Assembly (NCBI GenBank): GCA_900313015.1
Contig: OMPR01000006.1
Location: 149,438 to 213,437 of the forward strand
Reading direction: 5' to 3'
DNA: 64,000 nucleotides
Origin: Rhodobacteraceae bacterium EL53
GTDB lineage: Bacteria; Pseudomonadota; Alphaproteobacteria; Rhodobacterales; Rhodobacteraceae
Shown: positions 1 through 7,101 of the stretch, piece by piece
How the letters are laid out: the number at the start of each line of letters is the position of its first letter
Position numbering within the stretch: position 1 is the first letter of the stretch
The notes under the pieces: model-generated
The model's database searches: none
The model's input: the letters and a program-made list of their open reading frames with translations, nothing else
Told to the model about the DNA's origin: nothing
Program-made: the position numbers and the translations under genes

Positions 1-1
1 C

Positions 2-529
2 CTGCGGTTCACCGATGTGCGTGTGCCCAAATCGGCCCTATTGGGGGCCGCTGGGCAAGGGTTTAAGGTGGCGATGGCGACGTTGGACGTGTTCCGCACA
101 ACGGTGGCAGCGGCGGCGTTGGGCTTTGCCCGACGCGCGCTGGACGAGGCGCTGTTTCGGGTTAATGACCGTCAGGTACAGGGCGCACCCCTGTTTGAGC
201 TGCAGATGGTGCAGGGCCACATCGCGGATATGGCACTGGACGTCGATGCAGCAGCCTTGCTGGTCTATCGTGCGGCCTGGACCAAGGATTCAGGCGCGGC
301 ACGGGTCAGTCGCGAGGCGGCAATGGCCAAGCTGTTTTCCACCGATCAGGCGCAGCACGTCATAGACAAGGCGGTGCAATTGCACGGCGGTGACGGCGTG
401 AAACACGGGCAGAAGGTAGAGGAGCTGTATCGTGATATCCGAGCCCTGCGCATTTACGAGGGCGCATCGGATGTGCAGCGCGTTGTGATCGCGCGTCAAA
501 CGATGGGAGCGTTTCTGGGAGGGAATTGA
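2..529 (+). CDS. Acyl-CoA dehydrogenase, C-terminal part (5' end outside window)
   Basis: The reading frame is open from the first bases and ends at TGA 527-529, so only about 175 C-terminal residues are present. The segment is the C-terminal helical domain of the acyl-CoA dehydrogenase family. It ends in the hallmark [10 protein letters not shown] stretch, whose Glu (in YEG) is the usual catalytic base of short/medium-chain members, and it carries the QLHGGDGV motif. These enzymes oxidise an acyl-CoA to the trans-2-enoyl-CoA using FAD. The next gene, a CoA ligase, starts 2 bases after the stop, so the two are almost certainly cotranscribed and act on the same CoA ester. The substrate cannot be read from this part. 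Confidence 0.9.
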   Translation: MRFTDVRVPKSALLGAAGQGFKVAMATLDVFRTTVAAAALGFARRALDEALFRVNDRQVQGAPLFELQMVQGHIADMALDVDAAALLVYRAAWTKDSGAARVSREAAMAKLFSTDQAQHVIDKAVQLHGGDGVKHGQKVEELYRDIRALRIYEGASDVQRVVIARQTMGAFLGGN

Positions 530-531
530 TC

Positions 532-2154
532 ATGCTGGGACCAACAGCGCATACAGATACATTTTCGCGGGATAATCTGCCCGCACCCGAGATGTGGCCA
601 GAATTCCTGATGGAGAGGTTTGACTACCCCGATCACGTCAATGTCGGGGTCGAACTGACCGATGCCATGGTTGGCAAAGGCTTTGGCGATCACATCGCCC
701 TGATCGGCAACGGGCGGCGACGCACCTACAAAGAGTTATCCGACTGGACCAACCGACTGGCCCATGTGCTGGTCGAAGATTTGGGCGTGAAACCGGGCAA
801 CCGGGTATTGATCCGGTCTGCAAACAACCCGGCGATGGTGGCCTGCTGGTTGGCGGCGACCAAAGCTGGTGCGGTAGTGGTGAACACCATGCCAATGCTG
901 CGTTCAGGCGAACTGGGCGCAATCATCGACAAGGCCGAGATCACTCATGCGCTGTGTGACACCCGGTTGATGGAGGACATGGTCAAATGCGCCAAGAAGT
1001 CCAAGTTCCTGAAATCAGTCGTTGGCTTTGACGGCACATCGAACCACGACGCCGAACTCGATCGATTGGCGTTGGAAAAACCCGTGCGCTTTGATGCGGT
1101 CGACACGGGCCGTGATGATGTGGCGTTGCTCGGGTTCACCTCGGGCACCACGGGCGACCCCAAGGCGACGATGCATTTTCACCGCGATCTGCTGATCATT
1201 GCGGATGGCTATGCCCAAGAGGTTCTGGGCGTGACCGAAGACGACGTGTTCATTGGCTCCCCCCCACTTGCGTTCACCTTTGGACTTGGCGGCTTGGCCG
1301 TATTCCCCTTGCGGTTCGGTGCGGCGGCGACCCTGTTGGAACAGGCCAGCCCACCAAACATGGTTGAAATCATTCAGCAATACAAAGCGACCGTTTGTTT
1401 TACTGCGCCCACAGCGTATCGGTTCATGCTGCAAGCGATGGAGGATGGGGCTGATCTGTCATCGTTGCGAGCTGCCGTTTCGGCTGGCGAAACCCTGCCT
1501 GCCCCGGTCTATGACGCCTGGATCGAACAGACCGGCAAGCCAATGCTCGACGGGATCGGTGCAACAGAAATGCTGCATATCTTTATCTCAAACCGGTTTG
1601 ACGATCACCGCCCCGCCTGCACCGGCAAGCCCGTCAGTGGATATGAGGTGCGTATTCTGGACGACGAAGGGCGCGAATTGCCGCCGGGCGAGGTTGGCAA
1701 ACTGGCGGTGCGCGGCCCCACCGGGTGCCGGTATCTGGCGGATGATCGGCAGGGTGTATACGTCAAAGACGGCTGGAACGTTACTGGCGATGCCTTTGTG
1801 ATGGATAAAGACGGGTATCTGCATTTTGCGGCCCGTAACGACGACATGATCGTTTCGTCTGGCTATAACATCGCTGGCCCCGAGGTCGAAGCGGCGTTGT
1901 TGGCCCATCCCGCAGTGAGTGAATGTGGCGTGATCGCTGCCCCCGATGAAGCGCGTGGTCATATCGTTGAGGCACACGTCGTGCTGAATGAGGGCGAGAC
2001 GCCCAGCGATCTGATGATCAAGACCCTTCAGGATCACGTCAAAGCCACCATCGCCCCTTACAAATACCCCCGCAGCGTCAGGTTCATCGACGCGCTGCCC
2101 AAGACACAAACCGGTAAGATCCAGCGCTTTCGCCTGCGCCCCGATCTGCACTGA
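532..2154 (+). CDS. AMP-forming CoA ligase, benzoate/2-aminobenzoate-CoA ligase type
   Basis: A 540-residue member of the ANL adenylate-forming superfamily, which activates a carboxylic acid to its CoA thioester through an acyl-adenylate. The phosphate-binding motif FTSGTTGDPK is at residues 202-211. The later GWNVTGD region and the C-terminal KTQTGKIQRF lysine motif are intact, so the enzyme looks complete. The overall pattern resembles benzoate- and 2-aminobenzoate-CoA ligases more than fatty-acid ligases; this is a family judgement, not a proven substrate. The ATG at 532 is chosen over an in-frame TTG at 526 because GGGAGGG lies 7-8 bases upstream of it. It follows the acyl-CoA dehydrogenase by 2 bases and precedes a RidA-like gene by 12. 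Confidence 0.88.
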   Translation: MLGPTAHTDTFSRDNLPAPEMWPEFLMERFDYPDHVNVGVELTDAMVGKGFGDHIALIGNGRRRTYKELSDWTNRLAHVLVEDLGVKPGNRVLIRSANNPAMVACWLAATKAGAVVVNTMPMLRSGELGAIIDKAEITHALCDTRLMEDMVKCAKKSKFLKSVVGFDGTSNHDAELDRLALEKPVRFDAVDTGRDDVALLGFTSGTTGDPKATMHFHRDLLIIADGYAQEVLGVTEDDVFIGSPPLAFTFGLGGLAVFPLRFGAAATLLEQASPPNMVEIIQQYKATVCFTAPTAYRFMLQAMEDGADLSSLRAAVSAGETLPAPVYDAWIEQTGKPMLDGIGATEMLHIFISNRFDDHRPACTGKPVSGYEVRILDDEGRELPPGEVGKLAVRGPTGCRYLADDRQGVYVKDGWNVTGDAFVMDKDGYLHFAARNDDMIVSSGYNIAGPEVEAALLAHPAVSECGVIAAPDEARGHIVEAHVVLNEGETPSDLMIKTLQDHVKATIAPYKYPRSVRFIDALPKTQTGKIQRFRLRPDLH

Positions 2155-2166
2155 ACGGAGAGCAGT

Positions 2167-2562
2167 ATGACTCATCAAATTATTCAACCCAACGGTTGGT
2201 CCCCCGCCAAAGGCTATGCCAACGGAGTGTTGACAAAAGACGGGCAGTTGTATGTTGGCGGTCAGATTGGCTGGAACGCAGAGCAGGTGTTTGAAACCCA
2301 TGACTTCATCGGTCAAATGGAGCAGACGCTGCGCAATATCATGGATGTCGTCGAGGCCGCCGGGGGCCAGGCAGGACACATCACCCGGTTGACGTGGTAC
2401 GTAACGGACAAGAAAGAATACCTAGCCCGTCAGGGAGAAATCGGCGCCGTGTATCGCAAAATTCTGGGCCGGCATTTTCCGGCAATGGCGATGGTGGTTG
2501 TGGCCGGATTGGTCGAGGACGAAGCTTTGCTAGAGATTGAAGCGACGGCTGTCATCAACTGA
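2167..2562 (+). CDS. RidA/YjgF-family protein lacking the catalytic arginine
   Basis: A 131-residue protein of the RidA (YjgF/YER057c/UK114) fold, whose classical members form trimers that hydrolyse reactive enamine/imine intermediates. The C-terminal signature is recognisable (FPAMAMVVV ... LEIEATA). The arginine that binds the substrate carboxylate in archetypal RidA (the ARS of FPARSCVEV) is replaced by Met here. Imine deaminase activity of the RidA kind is therefore unlikely, and a divergent Rid subfamily role is more probable. Such proteins occur in aromatic and 2-aminobenzoyl-CoA clusters, which fits the CoA ligase 12 bases upstream. The start is supported by GGAG just upstream. Confidence 0.85.
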   Translation: MTHQIIQPNGWSPAKGYANGVLTKDGQLYVGGQIGWNAEQVFETHDFIGQMEQTLRNIMDVVEAAGGQAGHITRLTWYVTDKKEYLARQGEIGAVYRKILGRHFPAMAMVVVAGLVEDEALLEIEATAVIN

Positions 2563-2588
2563 CTCGACCCAACACGGAAATTCAGAAA

Positions 2589-2619
2589 CAGTCATCCCGA
2601 GGAGGAATCGGGATGACTG
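2589..2619 (+). promoter_or_regulatory. Perfect hairpin enclosing the Shine-Dalgarno and start codon of the dioxygenase gene
   Basis: CAGTCATCCCGA (2589-2600) and TCGGGATGACTG (2608-2619) are perfect 12-base inverse complements separated by the 7-base loop GGAGGAA. The loop is the ribosome binding site and the ATG at 2613-2615 sits inside the 3' arm. Folded mRNA would expose the Shine-Dalgarno but pair the start codon. This suggests translational control (protein, ligand or temperature dependent), but that is inference from geometry only. Confidence 0.6.
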
Positions 2620-3425
2620 AAATGACCGTTAAGCAGGTCGCAGGCTATGTAGGGGCAGAGATTTCAGGCCTGTCGCTAAGCGGATTGGATGACGCCGGGT
2701 TTCAGGTGATACGGGATGCCCTGTTCACCCATGGTGTCGTGTTTTTTCGGGATCAGGGTGTCTCACCCGAAGATCATATCGCGCTGGCAGAACGCTTTGG
2801 GACCATCGACGTAAATCGGTTCTTTACCCCCGTTGCCTCCCACCCAAACATCGCTGAGGTGCGCACCGAAGCGGATCAGAAAAACGTTATTGGCGGGTCT
2901 TGGCACACCGATCATTCCTACGACACAGCGCCCGCGATGTGCTCGATCCTTGTGGCGCAGGAATTGCCGCCCTTTGGTGGAGATACGCTGTTTGCGTCAC
3001 AGACCGCCGCCTATGCGCACTTGTCAGATGGGTTAAAGGCCATGCTGGAAAATTTGAAGGCCTGGCATTCAGATGCCTCGTTCAGCGACAGCCCCAAGGA
3101 TGGGCGTTTGACGGGTGACAGTGTCACAAAACCGGTGCTGCATCCGGTGGTCATTCACCACCCACAGACCGGTGAAAAGGCGCTGTATGTGAACGGGGAT
3201 TTCACCACACACTTCGAGGGCTGGACCAAGGCAGAAAGCCAGCCGCTTTTGGATTACTTGTATGACTACTGCACCCAACCCGCGTTTGCCTTTCGGTTCC
3301 AATGGCAACCCGGCAGCGTCGCAATCTGGGACAATCGCTTGGTGCAGCATTATGCGGTGGCCGATTATCACGGTGCGCGGCGGTTGATGCATCGTATCAC
3401 GGTCGAGGGCCAGCCGCTCTACTGA
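2613..3425 (+). CDS. TauD/TfdA-family 2-oxoglutarate-dependent dioxygenase
   Basis: A 270-residue non-haem Fe(II)/2-oxoglutarate dioxygenase. The facial triad is visible: H98 and D100 in SWHTDHS, and distal H260 in LMHRITVEG. The TauD-type GDTLFASQTAAY segment and the Arg (RRLMHR) expected to bind 2-oxoglutarate are also present. The family oxidises taurine, 2,4-D, alkylsulfates, carnitine-like compounds and other substrates, so the substrate is open. The position between a CoA ligase/RidA pair and a BKACE gene suggests a ring or side-chain hydroxylation in the same catabolic route. The start is set by GGAGGA 6 bases upstream, although both lie in a strong hairpin. Confidence 0.88.
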   Translation: MTEMTVKQVAGYVGAEISGLSLSGLDDAGFQVIRDALFTHGVVFFRDQGVSPEDHIALAERFGTIDVNRFFTPVASHPNIAEVRTEADQKNVIGGSWHTDHSYDTAPAMCSILVAQELPPFGGDTLFASQTAAYAHLSDGLKAMLENLKAWHSDASFSDSPKDGRLTGDSVTKPVLHPVVIHHPQTGEKALYVNGDFTTHFEGWTKAESQPLLDYLYDYCTQPAFAFRFQWQPGSVAIWDNRLVQHYAVADYHGARRLMHRITVEGQPLY

Positions 3426-3449
3426 GGCGCACCAGCGCAATCAAATTGA

Positions 3450-3472
3450 CATCCCCCGGCTTCAGGGGGATG
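3450..3472 (+). terminator. Hairpin between dioxygenase and BKACE genes
   Basis: CATCCCCC (3450-3457) pairs with GGGGGATG (3465-3472) around a 7-base loop. Only a weak T-rich stretch follows (ACTTGTTC), so this may be an attenuator or mRNA-stabilising stem rather than a full terminator. It lies in the 78-base gap between the two genes. Confidence 0.4.
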
Positions 3473-3503
3473 ACTTGTTCCTATCGAAATCAGGAGCCCG
3501 CTT

Positions 3504-4334
3504 ATGTCCAAACCTTGCATTTTGTGCTGCGCCATCACTGGGTCCGTTCCGACCACGGCGGATAACCCGAATGTGCCTGTGACCATCTCACAGCAAGTCG
3601 AAAGCAGCCATGCAGCGGTCGAGGCAGGCGCGTCGATTATCCACGCCCACGTGCGCAACGATGATGAAACCCCGACATCCGACCCGGATCGGTTTGCCCA
3701 GCTCAAGGAAGGTCTGGAGACGCACTGCCCCGGCGTGATCATTCAGTTCTCAACCGGTGGGCGGTCTGGTGCAGGACGCGATCGTGGTGGCATGTTGCCC
3801 CTAAAACCGGACATGGCCTCATTGTCGGTTGGGTCCAACAATTTTCCAACGCGCGTTTATGAGAATTCGCCCGATTTGGTGGCGTGGCTTTCGGCGGAAA
3901 TGGTCAAGTATGAGATCACGCCCGAGATCGAAGCCTTTGACCTGAGCCACATTTTGCACGCGATCCGGATGAGCGAACAAGGGTTGCTGTTTGGTAAGCT
4001 GTATGTGCAGTTCGTGATGGGTGTGAAAAACGCGATGCCTGCGGACAAAGAAGTCTTTGATTTCTACGCCAAGATCATGCGTGAACGCGCTCCAAACGCG
4101 GAATGGTGCGCCGCCGGGATTGGACCAAACCAGTTGATCGTCAACGAATGGGCAATTGCCAATGGCGGTCACACACGCGCTGGTCTTGAGGATAACATCC
4201 GCATCGACAAGAACACCCTTGCCCCGTCAAACGCGGCATTGATCGCGAGGGCCGCTGATCTTTGCGAAAAATACGAACGCCCAGTGGCAACATTGGCGCA
4301 GGCACGTGAGATTTTGGGCCTGAAACCAACCTGA
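3504..4334 (+). CDS. BKACE family protein (DUF849, beta-keto acid cleavage enzyme)
   Basis: A 276-residue TIM-barrel protein of the BKACE family, whose founding member Kce cleaves 3-keto-5-aminohexanoate with acetyl-CoA to give acetoacetate and an aminoacyl-CoA. The zinc-binding HxH is seen at H47 and H49 (SIIHAHVRND), and the FSTGG segment typical of the family follows. Different BKACE members take different beta-keto acids, so the substrate cannot be assigned. The genes upstream would fit a beta-keto acid that arises after CoA activation, dehydrogenation and hydroxylation. CAGGAG lies 8 bases before the ATG. It is the last gene of the first plus-strand run. Confidence 0.88.
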   Translation: MSKPCILCCAITGSVPTTADNPNVPVTISQQVESSHAAVEAGASIIHAHVRNDDETPTSDPDRFAQLKEGLETHCPGVIIQFSTGGRSGAGRDRGGMLPLKPDMASLSVGSNNFPTRVYENSPDLVAWLSAEMVKYEITPEIEAFDLSHILHAIRMSEQGLLFGKLYVQFVMGVKNAMPADKEVFDFYAKIMRERAPNAEWCAAGIGPNQLIVNEWAIANGGHTRAGLEDNIRIDKNTLAPSNAALIARAADLCEKYERPVATLAQAREILGLKPT

Positions 4335-4359
4335 TCTGGTGCGTCGTCATCGCGCAAAC

Positions 4360-4500
4360 TTAGCGCGACACTCTAGGCTTTGTGAATGCGGTACGCACCT
4401 TTTCCGGGATTTTCGGCTGAAAGCGGTTGAACGTGGAATAGGTGTCGGGTGTCTCGACATCATGGGTTTTCATGAATCCCTTTGCAATGGTTGCTGCCAT
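4360..4500 (-). pseudogene. Short unrecognised frame, possibly the 3' remnant of a lost gene
   Basis: The minus strand can encode 46 residues (MAATIAKGFMKTHDVETPDT...), and the frame stays open upstream to about 4562 without a clear ribosome binding site. The composition is protein-like, but I do not recognise a family. Since the neighbouring minus-strand frame is a decayed GMC fragment, this is best read as a leftover C-terminus of a deleted gene. It could also be chance. Confidence 0.25.
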
Positions 4501-4768
4501 TGTCTTCAGCCCTGATCGGAACCTGAGCAGTTCTGGCGCATTACCCGAGCCACCAGACTAAGATTTCTCGACCGGCGCTGGAGCGATTGCCCTCAGGTTT
4601 TGTCTGACTTGATTGCATTTAGAAACGCACCGGCACAGGAACAACGCCGACCCTATTACAAAGTGAGTTGAAAGAATCCGACGCCTTCTTGATCCGCACC
4701 GCTATAGTCGGGGTTGAATTCTTATCCTGCTGCCTTGAGCACCAAGCAACTCGTCTGCACTGCGCTCG

Positions 4769-5011
4769 TTACTTTCTGTTCTTATTAATAGCGGTAGCAC
4801 GTCCATTTAGACCGGCGTCTGGTTCGGTCTCATTGCACAAATCCAAATTCGGATTACAGCCCATAGGTCCGGCTTCAAAAAGTACGACTTTTACATTGGG
4901 ATCAGCACTTAGCCTGTTGACCAATACACGACCTGCTGAGCCAGTTCCAACCAACTCAATATCCACAATTATGAGGGCATTCCTCATCTTTTGAAAAAAA
5001 ACACTAGCCAA
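4769..5011 (-). pseudogene. GMC-family oxidoreductase relic (N-terminal FAD motif only)
   Basis: An 80-residue minus-strand frame contains VGTGSAGRVLVNRLSADPNV followed by KVVLFEAGP. This closely matches the N-terminal FAD-binding beta-alpha-beta segment of choline-dehydrogenase-like GMC oxidoreductases (usual form VGAGSAGCVLANRLS). Full family members exceed 500 residues, so almost all of the protein is missing, and the sequence after the motif is no longer family-like. It is a degraded fragment, not an expressed enzyme. Confidence 0.6.
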
Positions 5012-5079
5012 AAGCTCAAACCTAAACTAGCCTTTTTTGATAAGAAAAGTCTCAATAATTGAGAAAATGGGAGAAGACA

Positions 5080-6312
5080 ATGACAATCAACAATAGAATT
5101 AAGGGTGTCTCGAGGAGAGATTTCTTCAAAGTCGCAGGTACTTACGGCATGAGCTCGACGCTCCTTGCTGCTGGTGCATTTGGTGGCGCAATGACAACCG
5201 CGAATCTCGCGGCTGCTGCAGAATCAACGTACGACCGTCGCTTCGCCAAAGACGCAAAGTTCACTTTGAAGTTCGGAGCTGCTGGTTTTAACCCGCAAAA
5301 CCTTTTGATCGAACGCGCTGGCGCACTTGAATTTGCACGCGATCTTGAATCACGGACTGACGGTGAAATCCGCGTTGAGTTCATCGGCAACAATCAGATT
5401 TGTGGTCAGACATCCTGCGTTGAAAAAACACAGCAAGGTATCGTTGATATCTATGCGGCTTCGACACAGAACTCAGCAGGCGGTGCACCGTATCTGAACG
5501 TGCTCGATTACGCATATATGTTCCGTAACCGTGCCGATCAGTACCACTTCCTTTACTCTCCAAAATCACAAGAACTCTTGCGTGACCCCTATGAAAAGAA
5601 CCATGGTTTGAAGTTCCTCTTCAGCCATGCGGAACTTCGTGGCATTCAGCTAGGTCTTGCTTGGGAAGATAAACCAACGGTTACTTCTATCGAACAATTG
5701 TTCGGGACAAAGAACCGCGTCACAGGCACACAACTTGGCCGTATCGCCATGAAGGCGTTGAACCTGAACCCAGTTCCGGTTGCTTGGGAAGAAACACTTG
5801 ATGGCCTCAAGCAAGGCCTCATAGATGGCGCTGAAACTTGGGCGTCTGCGGTAGCCTATGCCAACATGTCACCAGTGGTGTCCCAGTCAGTTCACCTGAA
5901 CTTCTTCTGTGGCACAGAGCACACTGCGATGAGCGCGTCAGTGTTTGATAGCCTTGGTGGTGAACTTCAGGACGCTGTGATGGAATCGTCCTATTGGGCG
6001 CAAACGCACGTTCAAGCGGCAAACGAAGCGGCATTGGTGAAAACCGTTGGTATGTCTGACCCAATGTTGCCTGATACAATCTTTGCACAGAACAACGTGC
6101 GCAACGCGTTCTTGTCGGATGCAGAAATCCGCAAAGCAGAAGAAATGTGTTCACCAGAATTCCAACCGCAGTTGTGGGAGGAATGGCGTGAGCGGATCAA
6201 CGGTTGGTCCGGCGGGCACGACACCTATCAGGAAATCTATGACGAAGTCCGCACAATTGATAAGGACACGCTGCCTGAAAACGTTGAGCCACGTCGTTGG
6301 TGGAAGGGCTAA
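5080..6312 (+). CDS. TRAP transporter solute-binding protein (DctP type, Tat-exported)
   Basis: A 410-residue periplasmic binding protein that captures an organic acid or similar solute for the TRAP permease encoded next. The N-terminus carries a twin-arginine motif, SRRDFFK (residues 11-17), then a hydrophobic stretch ending near AAAAES, so export by the Tat system is predicted rather than the Sec route usual for DctP. The C-terminal half has the family's KxxxGxxDGAETW-like region (LKQGLIDGAETWASA). The ATG at 5080 is preferred to an in-frame TTG at 5059 because GGGAGAAG precedes it. A strong hairpin with a T-run lies between this gene and the small permease. Confidence 0.9.
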   Translation: MTINNRIKGVSRRDFFKVAGTYGMSSTLLAAGAFGGAMTTANLAAAAESTYDRRFAKDAKFTLKFGAAGFNPQNLLIERAGALEFARDLESRTDGEIRVEFIGNNQICGQTSCVEKTQQGIVDIYAASTQNSAGGAPYLNVLDYAYMFRNRADQYHFLYSPKSQELLRDPYEKNHGLKFLFSHAELRGIQLGLAWEDKPTVTSIEQLFGTKNRVTGTQLGRIAMKALNLNPVPVAWEETLDGLKQGLIDGAETWASAVAYANMSPVVSQSVHLNFFCGTEHTAMSASVFDSLGGELQDAVMESSYWAQTHVQAANEAALVKTVGMSDPMLPDTIFAQNNVRNAFLSDAEIRKAEEMCSPEFQPQLWEEWRERINGWSGGHDTYQEIYDEVRTIDKDTLPENVEPRRWWKG

Positions 6313-6337
6313 TAGCCCTTAGCTAGCTGACTAAATT

Positions 6338-6373
6338 GGGCCGGTCCGAAGGGAAACTTGGACCGGCCCTTTT
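6338..6373 (+). terminator. Hairpin with T-run between binding protein and permease genes
   Basis: GGGCCGGTCC (6338-6347) pairs perfectly with GGACCGGCCC (6360-6369) and is followed by TTTT. It would terminate or attenuate most transcripts after the binding-protein gene, giving more binding protein than permease, as is common for binding-protein-dependent transporters. Confidence 0.75.
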
Positions 6374-6429
6374 CATATTACAGGGCCATCGCTTAGTGGT
6401 GGCAATCAATAAATCTGGGAGAGAGCGTG

Positions 6430-7101
6430 ATGTCTATTTGGGCTGACGCAGCGACTATCGTCTCGAAGACGTTAAGTGGCGACATCGATTTCCAAGTTGT
6501 AAACGCATATAGATCCAACGCCGCTTGGATCGTATTCACAACGGTCACGTTGGTAGGCGGTTTCTTGGTCTACTATCTTTACAAGGCTAGCCCATGGCTT
6601 GAAAGAAACCTTGAACGCACAATCGTCGTTTGGTCCTACATCATCATGGCCGCGATCATTTTCTTTGGCGTTATTCAACGTTTTCTACTCAGTGGCCAAC
6701 CCGCTTGGTCGACGACAATACCCCCGCTCATTTTCATGATCATGGCTTGGTACGGGTGTTCGTTTAATGTCCGCTTGCGCACGCATCTGAGTTTTAATGA
6801 GTTTCGCACGAAATTCTCACCCAAGGGCCAAATTGCAGCCCTCAGTTTGGATGCCGTGCTTTGGATGATCTTCTGCATCGTGATCGTGACAACCGTGTCG
6901 CGCGAAGTTGTTCGGTCTTATTCAAACTTTCAGATCGTACTCGGGACCGACAACACCATGCAGTGGTGGTTCCTGATCACAATTCCAATCGCCTTTATCT
7001 TGATGGCCGGTCGCGTTCTCGAAAACTTATTTGAGGACTGGTCCAATTATCGCAAGGGCGAACCCTTGATCAAGCAGGCTGTAATCGGGGGGGACGTCTA
7101 A
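6430..7101 (+). CDS. TRAP transporter small permease (DctQ type)
   Basis: A 223-residue inner-membrane protein with four clear hydrophobic helices (around residues 37-50, 65-85, 90-115 and 175-195), matching the small TRAP subunit DctQ that bridges the binding protein and the large permease. The ATG at 6430 is chosen over a GTG three bases upstream, since GGGAGAGA is 5-6 bases before it. The stop codon overlaps the start of the large permease by one base (TAATG), so translation is coupled. The sequence alone gives no substrate. Confidence 0.87.
   Translation: MSIWADAATIVSKTLSGDIDFQVVNAYRSNAAWIVFTTVTLVGGFLVYYLYKASPWLERNLERTIVVWSYIIMAAIIFFGVIQRFLLSGQPAWSTTIPPLIFMIMAWYGCSFNVRLRTHLSFNEFRTKFSPKGQIAALSLDAVLWMIFCIVIVTTVSREVVRSYSNFQIVLGTDNTMQWWFLITIPIAFILMAGRVLENLFEDWSNYRKGEPLIKQAVIGGDV

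Larger units (their letters stand above)
4335..5079. other. Intergenic scar (745 bp) with decayed gene pieces
   Basis: No intact gene is visible. The segment holds a short minus-strand frame ending at 4360 and a GMC-oxidoreductase relic (4769-5011). It separates the first catabolic run from the TRAP transporter genes, and base composition becomes more AT-rich within it. It looks like a junction where an older insertion has decayed or a gene block was swapped. No inverted repeats or target-site duplications were recognised. Confidence 0.5.

Noticed and set aside
1588..2379. 263-residue open frame on the minus strand over the CoA ligase end
   Set aside because: It lies antisense to a motif-complete CoA ligase and a RidA-like gene, has no family pattern or ribosome site, and is explained by GC-rich codon bias.
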